Assembly: GCA_037389465.1 (NCBI GenBank) | Contig: JAZARR010000250.1 | Location: forward strand, 1,860,001 to 1,924,000 | Direction: 5' to 3' | DNA length: 64,000 nt | Source: Baylisascaris procyonis | Taxonomy: Eukaryota; Nematoda; Chromadorea; Rhabditida; Ascarididae | Shown: positions 49,001 through 60,900 of the stretch, piece after piece | Layout of the letters: each line of letters starts with the position of its first letter | Numbering within the stretch: position 1 is the stretch's first letter | Translations under genes and position numbers: made by a program | The notes under the pieces: generated by a model | What the model saw: the letters and a program-made list of their open reading frames with translations, nothing else | What the model was told of the DNA's origin: nothing | Databases searched by the model: none

Positions 49001-52000
49001 AGCTGAGTAATCTTTTAAACGAGTTGTTGTAAGTATTAGCAGGGTATTCCATTCGAGTCTAGTGATTGCTTCAGAAATGCAAATTTGATAGGAATATTTT
49101 TTTATGCAAAAGCGATTCTATTTTTTATACACTATGTGGTTTTCGTTTTTTTTTCTGCAGTAAAAATGAATTTTTGACTGTTTTTTTTAAAAATTTACAT
49201 AATGCTAAAAATTTACATAACGTTTTATTTTTTACCTCGCCTATATTTCATTTTGGTAGTTTTCTTCATAAAATATTATATTATCCTACTCGATGAAAAT
49301 AATTTTTTATGCAAATTGATGCGGCGTTCTTTAAATATTTGTAAAAATCTTTTATAGGCTGAACAAAATAAGAAACCACCAAAACGTTCAACGAGTCAAC
49401 CATTCAATAAACAGAAAGCGAATTCATCTGAAGAAACGAGAAAAAGACAACGAAAAGGTGAGAAATATGTTGAAGTTTTTTTTTTTTTGCAGTTGTAAGA
49501 TATTCCTTAGCAATCGAAAGATGGAATTGTAAAATGAGGAGTTAATGTTTGTAAGGCGTTTATTTTCACTTGTTCTTTAGGGAGGGAGAAAGGCTAGGAG
49601 GGTGGGATTCATTCAGATTTTTCTTGAATTATTATTTTTTTTTTTTTAAGATGCGATCGGTTTGTTGAAAAGTTTGCAATTCAATTCAAGCAAAAGTATT
49701 AAGGATGAGTGGAATGATTGATTTCAAAGGCAAAAGATTTGATAAAGTGATAATTGTGCTGATGAACGAGCAATATTTTTATCTATTAGAGTCACATATT
49801 ATTTGCTGATAGCGCGCAAATCATTTATGGTTGATCTTTTTTATCAATGAAGAAGGCTAGCCACAAATTTTGAAAATACGCAGCGATCATATTGCAAACA
49901 GATGTTGAAAGAGTTGAAGACATCCGAAGTTCTAAAGGAAAAGCATCTATTTTGGGTGCCTTTGACATCCACTCGGATCAGATGGGCAAGTCGACGAAAC
50001 TGCTTTTTTTGCAGATCCCCAGAATTAAATGGAGCAGTAAAATGTTGTTGTGGAAATATTCAATTGAAGCATGAAAGGCTTAACGTTGCATTTTTCAGCA
50101 GTATCAGATGATGAGGGCATACGAATAATTGATATGGATGTGGAGAGCGGTACTGGTGGTGATGTGTGTATAGAGTCATCCGCGCCTGGAACTTCCACAT
50201 ATCGAACACCTTCCGACCCCACTGCAACGGTATTTTTGCTAGATTTTACTTATATTTTTGCGATGTGTATCTCCACTTCGGGACGTTATGACCAAGTAGA
50301 AAGAATCGAAAAAAAAATGTTTTTTATTTATGCACTTCACGCAGGAATAGACGACATCTACCTCTAATTGGAACAAACATATCTGCGTCTGTGTATGTCT
50401 GTGTCCGTGAAAACAAGAATTGAATGAGGGATGTGGCTATGACTGCAAAATTTAACAGATGTTTCAAAAATTTTCTGCAAAAGATATCGAAAGAAGGCGG
50501 CTTAGAAGAATTGGATTGCCAAATATTTTAGCCATTAAAATCGTCCAACAAGAGTAAAGATAACATTAAGATGCAAGTATTTCAAATGAAAACATAGCTC
50601 AAGCTGTATTTAAGTTTTTCGTTAGGCGTTTTGGAAAAATTTTTGGATTGAATAATTTTCCTTGAGAAAGAAGATGAGGGGAAAGAGAAGGTAAAGTTGT
50701 TTTTTTTTATATTAAATGTTGGGCACTATCGTATGGGTATCATTGTCGATGAGAACAATTCTTGTTCTCTGACTCCTTTGATTTCATTAGCAGTCATCCA
50801 GAAATTTCATACACAAATGGAAGATGTGTATTTTTGATTATAATTTTAATAAAAGATGCATATATCCTCCGGTGATACTCTTTGATTACGCTCATTATAA
50901 ACATATTTAAGAAATTAGTAAATAATTTATCGAAATGCGTCAAGCTATAGAAACAACTCCTAGTGGTGTCTAGTGGTACCATTTGGACTCCATTTGGAAA
51001 TCATAGGTAGATAGGAGGTACTGGATGGATGAATATGTTCACTAGGAATATTTTTGGATTTGAATGGCCTATGTGATTCTAGCAGAAATCTTTGTTTAGT
51101 GGCATCCTCACAGAAATGCAGTGATTTAGGGATAGGAGGGGAAAATTATAGGCTTGCATGCATACGGCGATCTGTAATGTGTTGTGAGATGAAGCCGAAA
51201 TGACGTCAAGCAAATAACTTTTGCTAATATGAGCATAAGATTATATCCATTAATGAGTCTGAGGATAAATGAGGTTGCGTAAAAATGAAACCTTTGCGAT
51301 CTTGTTAAGCTCAGATGATAAAACATCGATTCCACTATCGATTCCCTGTCCACCAATTAGCTCGTCGATGTGGAAACGTTCTTTTTTTGCAGAGTGTAAT
51401 GAAAGTGCTATTTATTTTGGTGTAAAAGAATAATTAAATTGCAAGTTAGGTTTGATTTTGATTGCTGCCTATATGCATCACTACTGCTAGCCGTACATCA
51501 AAATATTCGTTGATATTGCATTGAAGGACGAAGATTGCGTGATTACGCCTAAACGTGTCAAATCATCCCCCGAATTGCTTGGTAGTAGCAGTGCAGTAGT
51601 ATGTGGTACACCGATCGGTATTCCAACAAGTCAGGTGAGATTCACGTTATTATTGCTGTTGTGCTACGCTCACGAATTGCTGAAGAATATTAAATATTTA
51701 TAATTTATAAAGTAAATTTAGGATATAAAATATTAAATTAGAGCTCTTTATTTATTTTTGACAGATTTTGTTGAAGATAATATATTTAGAAAAGAAGATA
51801 AATTTGTAATGTTTTTGTTAAGGTACTATTTATGAATCATGAAATATGTTTAAATACATGCAATTTTTTGCTATTTATTGGTAGCACCATATAAGAGCAG
51901 TCCTGAAATGGGTATATAGTGTTAATGGGAGGAATATGGGTGCAGTCGTTTTGAGCAGCGGCATCGCAATTGATTAGATATTATTTTTTATTCTGACTTT

Positions 52001-52849
52001 ATTGGGCATTAATTTAGTTGTTATAAATTTTTGTTCGTTACATTTTTCTATTAAAAAAAAAAAAAAAACGAGTTTTGTAATCTCCTCGTCTACAATTTAT
52101 TTTCTCAGAAATGACAACTAATATAAGCTCATTTCAAGTACAAAACTTCAACTTAAATTTAAGCCTTCATGTGTTGTGTTTATAAAATTGAGGAACATTT
52201 TTCTTTCTAGATTATTATATCCATCTTGAAATTCTCGAATAAAATAGCTCCAAGCTTCCTCTCCCTTCTTTCGCTAATTCAAGCATATGCCGATGCAGAA
52301 AAGTTGAGAGTGGCATAGGGAAATATGGTTTTCAGTCTTTATTATAGAATCTTTCAGTCTTTGTCATAGAATCCGTCAATACGACAGTTTTTTGAAATAC
52401 TGATAAAAGGTGGGCGATGAAAATATTTGAGTCGTTGATCTGATGGATGAAAATAGAAAGAAAGAAGAAAACATCAAGAAAAGATGACTAGCATTGGATT
52501 TGTAATGAAGTACAGTGATTAGTTAATTTTTCAATCACAATTATGAGTTTTTCGTTTGTTTTTTATGAGTGTAGCTTGATTTCCGCTAACTTATCTAGAC
52601 GTATCTAGATGTATCTAGACTCCAACTTATTATGAGACTTATCTAGACGATTTTTATCATATTTATCCATCGAATATCTACGAATGGGTTAAAATTATGG
52701 GAATATGCTAAATGACGTTTCAGAGAAAGAAACCTGGACTCGACAAATTCAGGGATGGTGTGGTACCTTTCACGCATGAACCCGAGAACACTTCAAATCG
52801 TGGATTCTTCACAAATCTTATGAAAAAAATAAGAAAGCGTTGTAATTAG
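43026..52849 (+). CDS. zcchc8: ZCCHC8-type zinc-knuckle and PSP-domain protein (NEXT complex)
   Basis: Exons: 43026-43101, 43884-44086, 44735-44914, 45607-45733, 47009-47050, 47150-47249, 47544-47620, 48715-48792, 49358-49457, 50099-50229, 51527-51634, 52724-52849 (TAG). Phases agree throughout, giving 448 residues plus a missing first exon. In order: an acidic start (ILLLSDDSD), a CCHC knuckle (CFNCGGEHMLDKC), the RRIARNRADYY link, a PSP domain (PGHISDELREALGIGPRDIP, then IYRMRRLG ... PPAYLK), a proline- and lysine-rich linker, and a C-terminal LDKFRDGVVPF with GFFTNLMKKI. That end matches the human ZCCHC8 C-terminal segment that contacts the MTR4 helicase. ZCCHC8 scaffolds RBM7 and MTR4 to feed nuclear transcripts to the exosome; the role here is inferred. 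The 47009-47050 donor and the 47544 acceptor are the least certain junctions (47529 is also in frame). Confidence 0.88.
44735..44914 (+). CDS. zcchc8: ZCCHC8 exon with compact CCHC zinc knuckle
   Basis: The knuckle spacing is C-x2-C-x3-H-x4-C, one residue shorter between the second cysteine and the histidine than the classical C-x2-C-x4-H-x4-C. The DNA reads without ambiguity here, so this is a real variant and not a frameshift. Confidence 0.88.
45607..45733 (+). CDS. zcchc8: ZCCHC8 exon encoding the PSP (proline-rich, SAP130-type) domain
   Basis: Acceptor TTTTTCAG and donor CAG/GTTCTT. The translation carries the family pattern PGxIS.ELR.ALG ... IYRMR.LG ... PP..LK. In ZCCHC8 this region lies next to the knuckle and binds the RBM7 partner. 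Confidence 0.9.
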
Positions 52850-53804
52850 GGCTCCCCTAATTGCTAAATGACGCCTATAAGATGGATCGTTCAATTTCAT
52901 TTAATTATTGGCCGATGTTTGCCTTTTTTTTTTTTTGAGATATTCATGTGGATTTGAGTTTTTCTTCGATTTTGCAAAAATTTTCGGCGAAATATTTGCG
53001 GTAAACAATTTCGCTGATAGCGTTCGGTTTGAGTTTAATTTATAGTCGATAATTATTGAAGTCGACGAATGATTTAAAACCAATGAATATTTTATCGATT
53101 ATATTTATATGAATGCATTGGGGATGATATTACTACAGAAGGTGTTTATGTATGTTTATTTATTTTTCTTAACATTTGAAATCATGAGAGAGGATGTTAT
53201 TGATAAATAACTATTGCAATTTTGCGTTAAGAAAATGATTTTCGTTAGCATTGCTTAGAAATGCGCTTTTCGAATATCCTCATAGAAAGGAGATCTTGAT
53301 TCAAAACGATATCAGCAGGAAGAGATGGATATTGGAATCCGTCTAGAAAAATTAAAGGAATCAGACTTCCGGGTGGCCAAAGCTATAGATTGAGACGATC
53401 AAGTGATATTTGTTTGTTTTCTATATCGACTGATCTATTAGGTTATTTACTTCCTCTCCTTTCTTGCCCCCTTTCCCGCCTCTTCCGTCTCCATCATTTT
53501 CCCTCTCCCTCATCTCCCCTTTCTTCCTCCTCATCCTCTTTCTGTAGCTCTGAAATGATGAAAAGCAAGTAAAAAAACCTATCCATTAATACGAAATACC
53601 AATAAAGTGCCATCATTTTTGAATAAAATCACGCATTTAATTCGCAAAGTTTATCATCAAATTTTAAAATAATATTCGTTTTTTTTTCCTTCATCTTGTG
53701 TCTTATATCTGTTCTTATCGGCAGCAATGCGTTTTTATGTGTTGTTCATTTGTTTATCGATTACTATTGCTAAGTAAGAAAAATGTCCTGCTATGAATGT
53801 TTAG

Positions 53805-54060
53805 AGCCTCAGTTGAACGAGATTTGCGAGTTGAACTGAGCCCAGGTCCATAGCCGGGACCAAGCCTGGATTTAACTTGAATGAGTTGGGCATTGTCGGG
53901 TGCTAGTCATTCGACTGGAACCTAATTTAATCCATCTTGACGTAGCTGTAGATTAAACCTGGGTGCGGCTCCAGTATTGGTCGATGGCGGCGGTCTGATT
54001 TAAGGAAGTCCATCCTTTGGGCGATGGGCAGACAGAAATGAATCGGTTATCCAACTTGCT
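53805..54060. other. GC-richer block with an imperfect inverted repeat
   Basis: Composition rises abruptly relative to the flanks. Near its start, CTCAGTTGAAC and GTTGAACTGAG form a 10-of-11 inverted repeat around an 11-base spacer. No open frame or domain is seen. It may be a mobile-element remnant. Confidence 0.3.
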
Positions 54061-57000
54061 GTTGTTTTCCGACTCTCTAAGGGGTGGGAGTGGGGGGGGG
54101 GGGAGGCCTGTTTTAGAAATAAATTTTGTCTTACATATGTGAAAAATGATACGGCCATGTTATTCAATATCCTATGCAGTAAGCCATTGAAAAATGCATC
54201 ATTTATGTGTCTAAATTTTTGTACATACACATAAACCATAGGATGAACACTTCAGAAGAAAAATCCATCTTTTTATGGCGTTAGTGGGGTTTTATTTCGT
54301 CGATAATTTTCCCGCTCACAATTTTTTCAGACTCAAATTTTCGACAAAACAAAAACAACCTAATCGCTCTTTGGTGAAGATTATTTCGATGAAATTATTA
54401 ATTTTCAATTATATCTATACGTAACGCTAAATATTTTTGATATAATGACGTCATTTTTTTTTCAGCATTTTAAATTTCCGGATGAAAAGGTTTCATTTAA
54501 TGGAATAAAAGTGAAAATATTAATTTAGATATTTGTATATCAACAGGTTGCGATGCCGATCATGGCTACATTTGATGATACATCGTCGTTTAATGGATTT
54601 GCTTTTGTATTACTATGGGAGGGTATTTTGTTTATAAAGGGGAAGAGTTTCAACGTGTAGGCTAAGAGCGATATTTTCGTGTAGAATGCTTTGATCTATT
54701 AGTAAGTGGGAGTGATCTTTGGACTCGCATTGATCTTTGATCTATGTGTTCGAGATCGTAAATAAAACTGCGTTTTAGATTTCTAAATTTTCCGCTATAT
54801 CAAAATGGATTCATTCGATTCGATTCGATCTTCACGTTTTAATTTCTCAATTAAATTGAGCAGTTGAAATTTTTCCTTTCATATTTCTTTGTGTTAAAAT
54901 CAATAAAATTTAATGGCAATATGCAAATTTAAAGTATGTATGCAAATCTTTAAAATATGCAAATTTCACTTTATCGATAAGAAAACCAAAGGATCGGATC
55001 GAAGTGTAATATCGTGATTTATGCGATCGATCGACGATAATTTTCGTATTTTTGACGTTACAATCGTTTGCATTCGCTCGTCAAAATTGGCGAGTGGTGT
55101 TTTCATACATTCATTATAAATATCGTCGTCAACTTTTGTCGATTGCTACTTATTTAATATTTTCTTCTTTTTTTGAATAATTCCTTGGAATTCGCAATAT
55201 TACCGTCGATAGGTCGATATGGTATAGTAGGTAGGTAATGATTTCCACTCGTCCATGGAATGGGATAAAGAAAATTTATAGCCGACTATGAAAGGATTTC
55301 TTCTTTTTTTCGATTAGGACGATTATATGCATCGATTCGATTATCGTTTTTTATGTAAATCACGGGGGATATCGATCATGAATTGAGGCTATATGCGTAG
55401 TGGTGATAAGGCTGGTTGTATGAGGTTTTTTCTTCGAACAACAGGGTTAATGAAGTGAGCTGCTTTAGTTTGATTTATTTTGAAAATACTTTCGCAGCAA
55501 ATCTTTTTCCTATAATTAAGGGTAGCAACCTTATCGAGCAGAAATGAATTTTCCTGCGGGAACCTTGACGGGGGCAGCAATAGAGAAGTGGGGGGGGGGG
55601 GAGGGAGAAAGCTTGTTTAACGCCAAGCCGATGTCCCGGCATTGTTGGACAAAAATCGCCGCATAGATCATGAAATGATCACTGCAACTCCAGATTGAGG
55701 TCAGAAAAATTTCAACTTGGTCTAGTCTTACTAAAATACGCCATATTTGCCGTATCTATAGCCAACAATTTCCGCTTAGACACACTACGTTGAAGCAGTT
55801 TGACTACATGTGGGGTCGTTTTGTGATAGTGATGGTGGCTTTATATGGGATAACGCTCAATAATTGGCGTCATTTTTTGTGTTTGCAAGAAAGAGTGCAA
55901 ACTGGATTATTTAAAGAAAAAGTCATTTTTCAATCACTGCGAACTTGGCCATATTGGGATAGTGCAATCGTATGATTCACAACGTTTCCTTGAACTTTCT
56001 TAATTCTCAGGAAAGCGATTATACCATTGAAAGCCGTTTTAATTCCATTATTTTTGCATGATAGAGCGAAACTTTGCAATGCTTAAGGCGTATGAAAAAA
56101 GTTTTTTTCAAAGTTTTGTGATTGTGAGTTATGTGGATTTGATTTACATCTGAAAAGTTTCGAAAAAAAAAAGATTTAAGAGACATTAAAAAAAGATTTT
56201 AAAAAAAGGTATTTATTAAAGAATCTACTGAATATTCGTAGGGGAGTAGGTTTGTGCGTTTTTTTTATTTGCTAGCAATTGCGAATTTTCGTACGTCGTT
56301 TCGTATCTCGTATTCACAAATGTAACGCTTTTGTGTTTCATTCATTAATTAATAAGACAAATAAATTTAAGGATTTCGTTGAGTGAATTGTGACTATTCG
56401 TGTTTCGAATTGTATCAATTACGACGACGATCGACTTGGCTGATTCGCTTTCATCTTCTTGCAGGCAATTTTTATTTATTCATTTGTTTATTTATTTATT
56501 TATTCATTTATTTATTTTTTCGAAGAAAAATTTTTTTGCATATACAACATAAATGCATTAGTTGCTTTATTTATTCATTCTGAGGGAGCACTCTATTTGA
56601 AGTTTTGTTTTGTTTTTTTTTTTCTAACTCGTGTTTCCTAATTAGGGAAAGAGAGATATTTCGTTAATTTCAAACATTTTGAGTTTTATCCAACAATTTC
56701 AGGCTTCTGTAAGCTTGAAATGGAGCATAGGCTGAATTAATTATAGCATTTCTTGACGTGAAGTATGTCCAAGTGGGGAGATGCTCACCTATTTCTATCT
56801 TTCATAGTACTGTCCTAATATCGTACAACATAAATGGGGCCATAATATGAGAGTATAAGGGGAGGGGGAGGAGATGATCTCCCTCTCACTTTTGTGAAAT
56901 CCTTTTCCTCCAAATTTTATATCATTCATGAGCGTATTTGATAAAATTTCTCCCTGAGGATTCTAAAAATACAAATATTTTTCCTTTGCGCTCTCGTTTT

Positions 57001-57157
57001 TTCTTATGACGGATGTTTAGACTTTCCGTTACGATTGGATTTCATTTTACTAGCTGTATGGATCATAAAATCTTCGAAGGCGATGTTTTTGATCCCACCA
57101 ATAAATTCAAAGATATTTTATTTTCAAAGAAAGCATGATATTAAAAAACCACCTTTT

Positions 57158-57471
57158 ATCCTTTTATCCTTTAGAATATCTGTTGTGGTGAACGACCGCG
57201 CTACGACTTAATTTGCATAAATCACTCTCAGTGAAATCTGTTCTCTGTTCTATTATATTGTGCCTTTTCTCTGGTTGTCTGCGTGTTCCAACCCGTTCGC
57301 TGTTATATGCGTTGACTCTGATATATTGGTGGTTTTTCGTGTTCCTCAGTATAGTCAACTGGTTCAGTTACCCGGTGCGGTTTGGTGCACCGTTTCAGTT
57401 AGTCGACAGTAAACCTTCAACTGCTCGCCTCGTCCGCACGGCAGCAACATAACAATATCCTTTTATCCTTT
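57158..57471. mobile_element. Candidate 284-bp insertion flanked by 15-bp direct repeats
   Basis: ATCCTTTTATCCTTT occurs exactly at 57158-57172 and again at 57457-57471. The 284 bp between them are richer in G and C than the surroundings and have no convincing coding frame. A perfect 15-bp duplication around a compositionally distinct short segment is what a target-site duplication of a short retroposon looks like. The repeat is low in complexity, so chance or slippage is possible. Confidence 0.35.
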
Positions 57472-57960
57472 TTATATCCTCATAAAGTCGATTAATGAAA
57501 AAACCGCCTTCAAAATATGCAAGGAGATTAAATGTTCTGAAATTTGGGAAATACGAAATGAGTTTATAAGGTTATATTTTGTTTAGAGAAATCGGCGACT
57601 TCTTACAAGTGGCAAATGAATTATCGTCATATCTAGCAAGCTACTACATTCTAATGAATCTCAAAGCGAAAAGAAAATGAAAACTACATTTTTGGGATCA
57701 CGAGATTTGAGAATATATCTCTAAAGTGTTTAACGACGGTTGAATGCTTTTAAAGGGTTTAAATGAGCACTTTTTTCTCATGAAAAATTGCGAAAGATTC
57801 GTAATTAAGGGAATGCCCCAAGATGAAAGTTTTCAATTTTTTATAAATAGGATCTTCGATAATGTCTTACATATTTGTTTGATGTTCATTGCTAATATAC
57901 TAATTTGTAATATTGCAGTTATTATAGTAATGGCAACGATTAGAATCAGTTTTTTTAAGG

Positions 57961-60900
57961 ATGAAGCAATCTGAAGGCCAACAAACGTATTCAACCAAGG
58001 AAAGGTATATGTGTGGAGATGCCTTGTCGGCGACGAATTCATCGACTCATATCGATGAGAGAAGCGGGATTGTTGAGAATGCAACAGGCGAGCAGCCCAG
58101 AAGTCTTCGAAGAAATTGCGAAGCGATACATTCGGCGGAACGTTCGGCACAACAGCAGGAGATCGTTGTTATCGATTTGCTCGATGACGATGAGCCAAGA
58201 GAAGGCGAGGGAATCACAGATGAAGCAGTGGTAACGACTAACTCATCTACTATGTTTCTTTTTTTGAATATATAAATATACAAATATATAAATATAAATA
58301 CAAATATAAATATAAATATAAATATAAATATATAGTCTCTAATTGAGCTAGACAATTGCAGTGTTGTTTAACGAAGGGCAATTGTAACTACTTTTCATGT
58401 TCGAAAATGATCTATGACAACTAGTAGACGACCCAGCAATTCGGATATTGATCAGCAGCTGTATCCCAATTGCTATTATGTTTTAGCGGTTTCCAGTGAT
58501 TAGCTAAGTGACACAGTATATATTCAGCTGAATGGACCGGACTCAGTGAGTGTCGTTGATGGCGTATCGTCGACAACTCCTCACGACGATGATACGGGGT
58601 CAGATTCTTCTGGTGAAATCACGGTCATCATGGATTCGGCGGATTTGGCTTCACTCGACGATGCACATAAAGCCATGTATATCCTTTATTTTAATCGTTT
58701 CTATTCTTCCACCATTGTTTTTCAACATTTATTTTTGAAAATGGAGAGGTGCATCCTTTTACGCCTGTTTGTTTTAGTCTGCCTATCCTCTGCTTTAGCA
58801 AATTATTCCAAAATGCCCAATTGTGATCGGTAAATGTGAAGGTGGTGGGAAGATGATAGGTTTTAGAGGTGAAGAGTTCAATATGGTTCGGCAGATTCCC
58901 TACTTTCTATGCTTGTTGCAGTAGAGTCGTTATGGTTGTTGTTTTTAATTGGTTGATTGAATTTCAAATCTTCGTCGATGATTTGAAAGATCGTTTGATT
59001 TGTCATGAATTTAATAATTGCTCTGTGTATTCTCTTTTGTATTGTTGATTAATTTATTATTGCGTATGTATTAAGCATATGTTGATGCTTCAGCAGCCCG
59101 GCATCATTTTGGAGCATAGTGCGTTACCTTTTATCTTGCATTTTACCTTTAAAGTTTACTTGTCTGTTGATGACCTTCGCAGTGTTTTCGAATAAGGTGT
59201 TTAGTTTGTTTTTGGTTGAAGTATGTTTATATTGGCGAAGTCGCTATAAAGGTTAAAGGTCAACTTGATGTTCAGATGCGAAAGTCGAATGAGGCATTTC
59301 TATGAAGTGTTTCGATGTGTGGGTCCGTCAATAGTTTCGGCACACAACGGTTTTGCTGATGAAATCGACAAACTTTGTGTCATTGACAATTTTCAAACAG
59401 GGGTTTGATTCACTTCCTCTATTATGTTTCTTTATATTTATTAAAATCTCTCCTTCGTAGTGATATAGTGATGTTATCTTATTAGGTAGTGGAATATTGC
59501 TGCCTGGATATATGAGTTAAAACCGAGCGTATTTAGAAGTCATCGTCGATAGCAAAGTGGAATATCAAGCGAATATCAAATATTGCGAGATGATTAGTGG
59601 TTAGTTGAGAAATATAGGTTTAGATGCTATCAGATACCGACACAGGATTAAGCTTAGGCGGAGTATGCAACACTGCAGTGTTTAAATATGGTTGAGGTAT
59701 GACATATGAGAGCAATGCACCTCGTTTTTGAATTTTAAATGATAAAGGGTATTATTGTTGAAAATATAGATTAATTTCAACTTTACAACGAGATTTTTTT
59801 TTTTAATAAAAAATTCGACGACGTTGTCGACCTTTATCCAGTCTTTTTTTTTTCATCTCTTAAATGATGCGTTGAGTAAATCCTTAAGTTATGATTTAGA
59901 TATGTAACATAAGGATATTTTATAAGGGCAATAATTGAGCTTATGCTATTCGTAGTTGCGATTTGTAACACATTGGTTACGTTTTAAGTTATGCGATAAC
60001 GAATTGGGATATTTTTATTTGCTACTACTATTTATTGCACATTTGCATATATAGTGCGACAAGTTTGCATATATAGCCCCTTGAATATCACCTTGAATGT
60101 AGATTTGCATATATAATTCCCCATTCTCTCCTCCCCGAATATTCCCTTCTTGCATATGATGATTGCTTTCAGAGGATGATATTTGATGAAGAACGTATCT
60201 CGAAAGCAGTAGTCGCTTATCATGTCGAAAAATTGAGCATTGGAGAAGTGGCCGAAAGCATGAAAATCACTGATTTCGATGTGATCGTTTGTTTATTGGA
60301 TCATATCTGGAAGGGTCCGTTTGTTTGTTTTTTTTTTTCTGCATTTTTCCGATTCAATGGCATACATATCGTGATGTGTTGGTTAGAGTTGGCTTGCTTA
60401 TATTTGGTAGCAGTGGCGATAGGAATTGGATTTAACGAGTGGCTGAGATTTGTATCGGGTCCTGGCTATATAGCTTGGTCCTCGTTAGATAAAAGCTCTT
60501 CCTGTGATGTTAAAACCGAGCTAGGATTAATGATTCTGAAATTAAGCTGCAATTTTATTGCAGAGAATATATCTTAGGGTTGTTTAATAATTCACACGTA
60601 AATGCGTTTTCTATGTTGCAGTATTAAAGAGTCAACTTAAGAAAGGTTTTATCATTATTTTTTGACTCATTTTTAAGCGCACCATAGTTTGCATATTGTA
60701 TATTCGTCTATGAAAGAAAGAAAATTGGATTATATTTGAGCAAGATGAGAGTGAATGAAAGGGGCATCGTTAAATATGGTACTGCGCATCGAATTTCTTG
60801 AATAAATTTTTGGTAGCATAAAAGAGAGACGTTTTTTCTCTTTGTATTCATTCGATTAGCTATCCACTAGGGAGAATTTTCAGTGAAATCGTTATATGAG

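Larger units (their letters stand above)
52850..57959 (+). other. Long gap between ZCCHC8 and the next plus-strand gene
   Basis: No confident exon. Possible small plus-strand pieces at 54466-54489 (HFKFPDEK) and 54550-54603 (MPIMATFDDTSSFNGFAF) have acceptor- and donor-like ends and might be 5' exons of the following gene, but evidence is thin. The stretch also holds a GC-richer block (53800-54060), G runs at about 54085 and 55590, and a 284-bp segment bounded by direct repeats (57158-57471). It is T-rich on the plus strand. Confidence 0.4.

Noticed and set aside
57362..57383. GGTTCAGTTACCC resembles the start of the nematode spliced leader SL1
   Set aside because: Only the first 13 bases are similar, there is no GAG/GTAAG donor after a 22-base leader, and no Sm-site context is visible. 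It lies inside the candidate insertion.
57213..57452. Plus-strand hydrophobic 79-codon frame
   Set aside because: It sits wholly within the short segment bounded by direct repeats and has no splice-compatible neighbours. It looks like a chance frame in pyrimidine-rich DNA.
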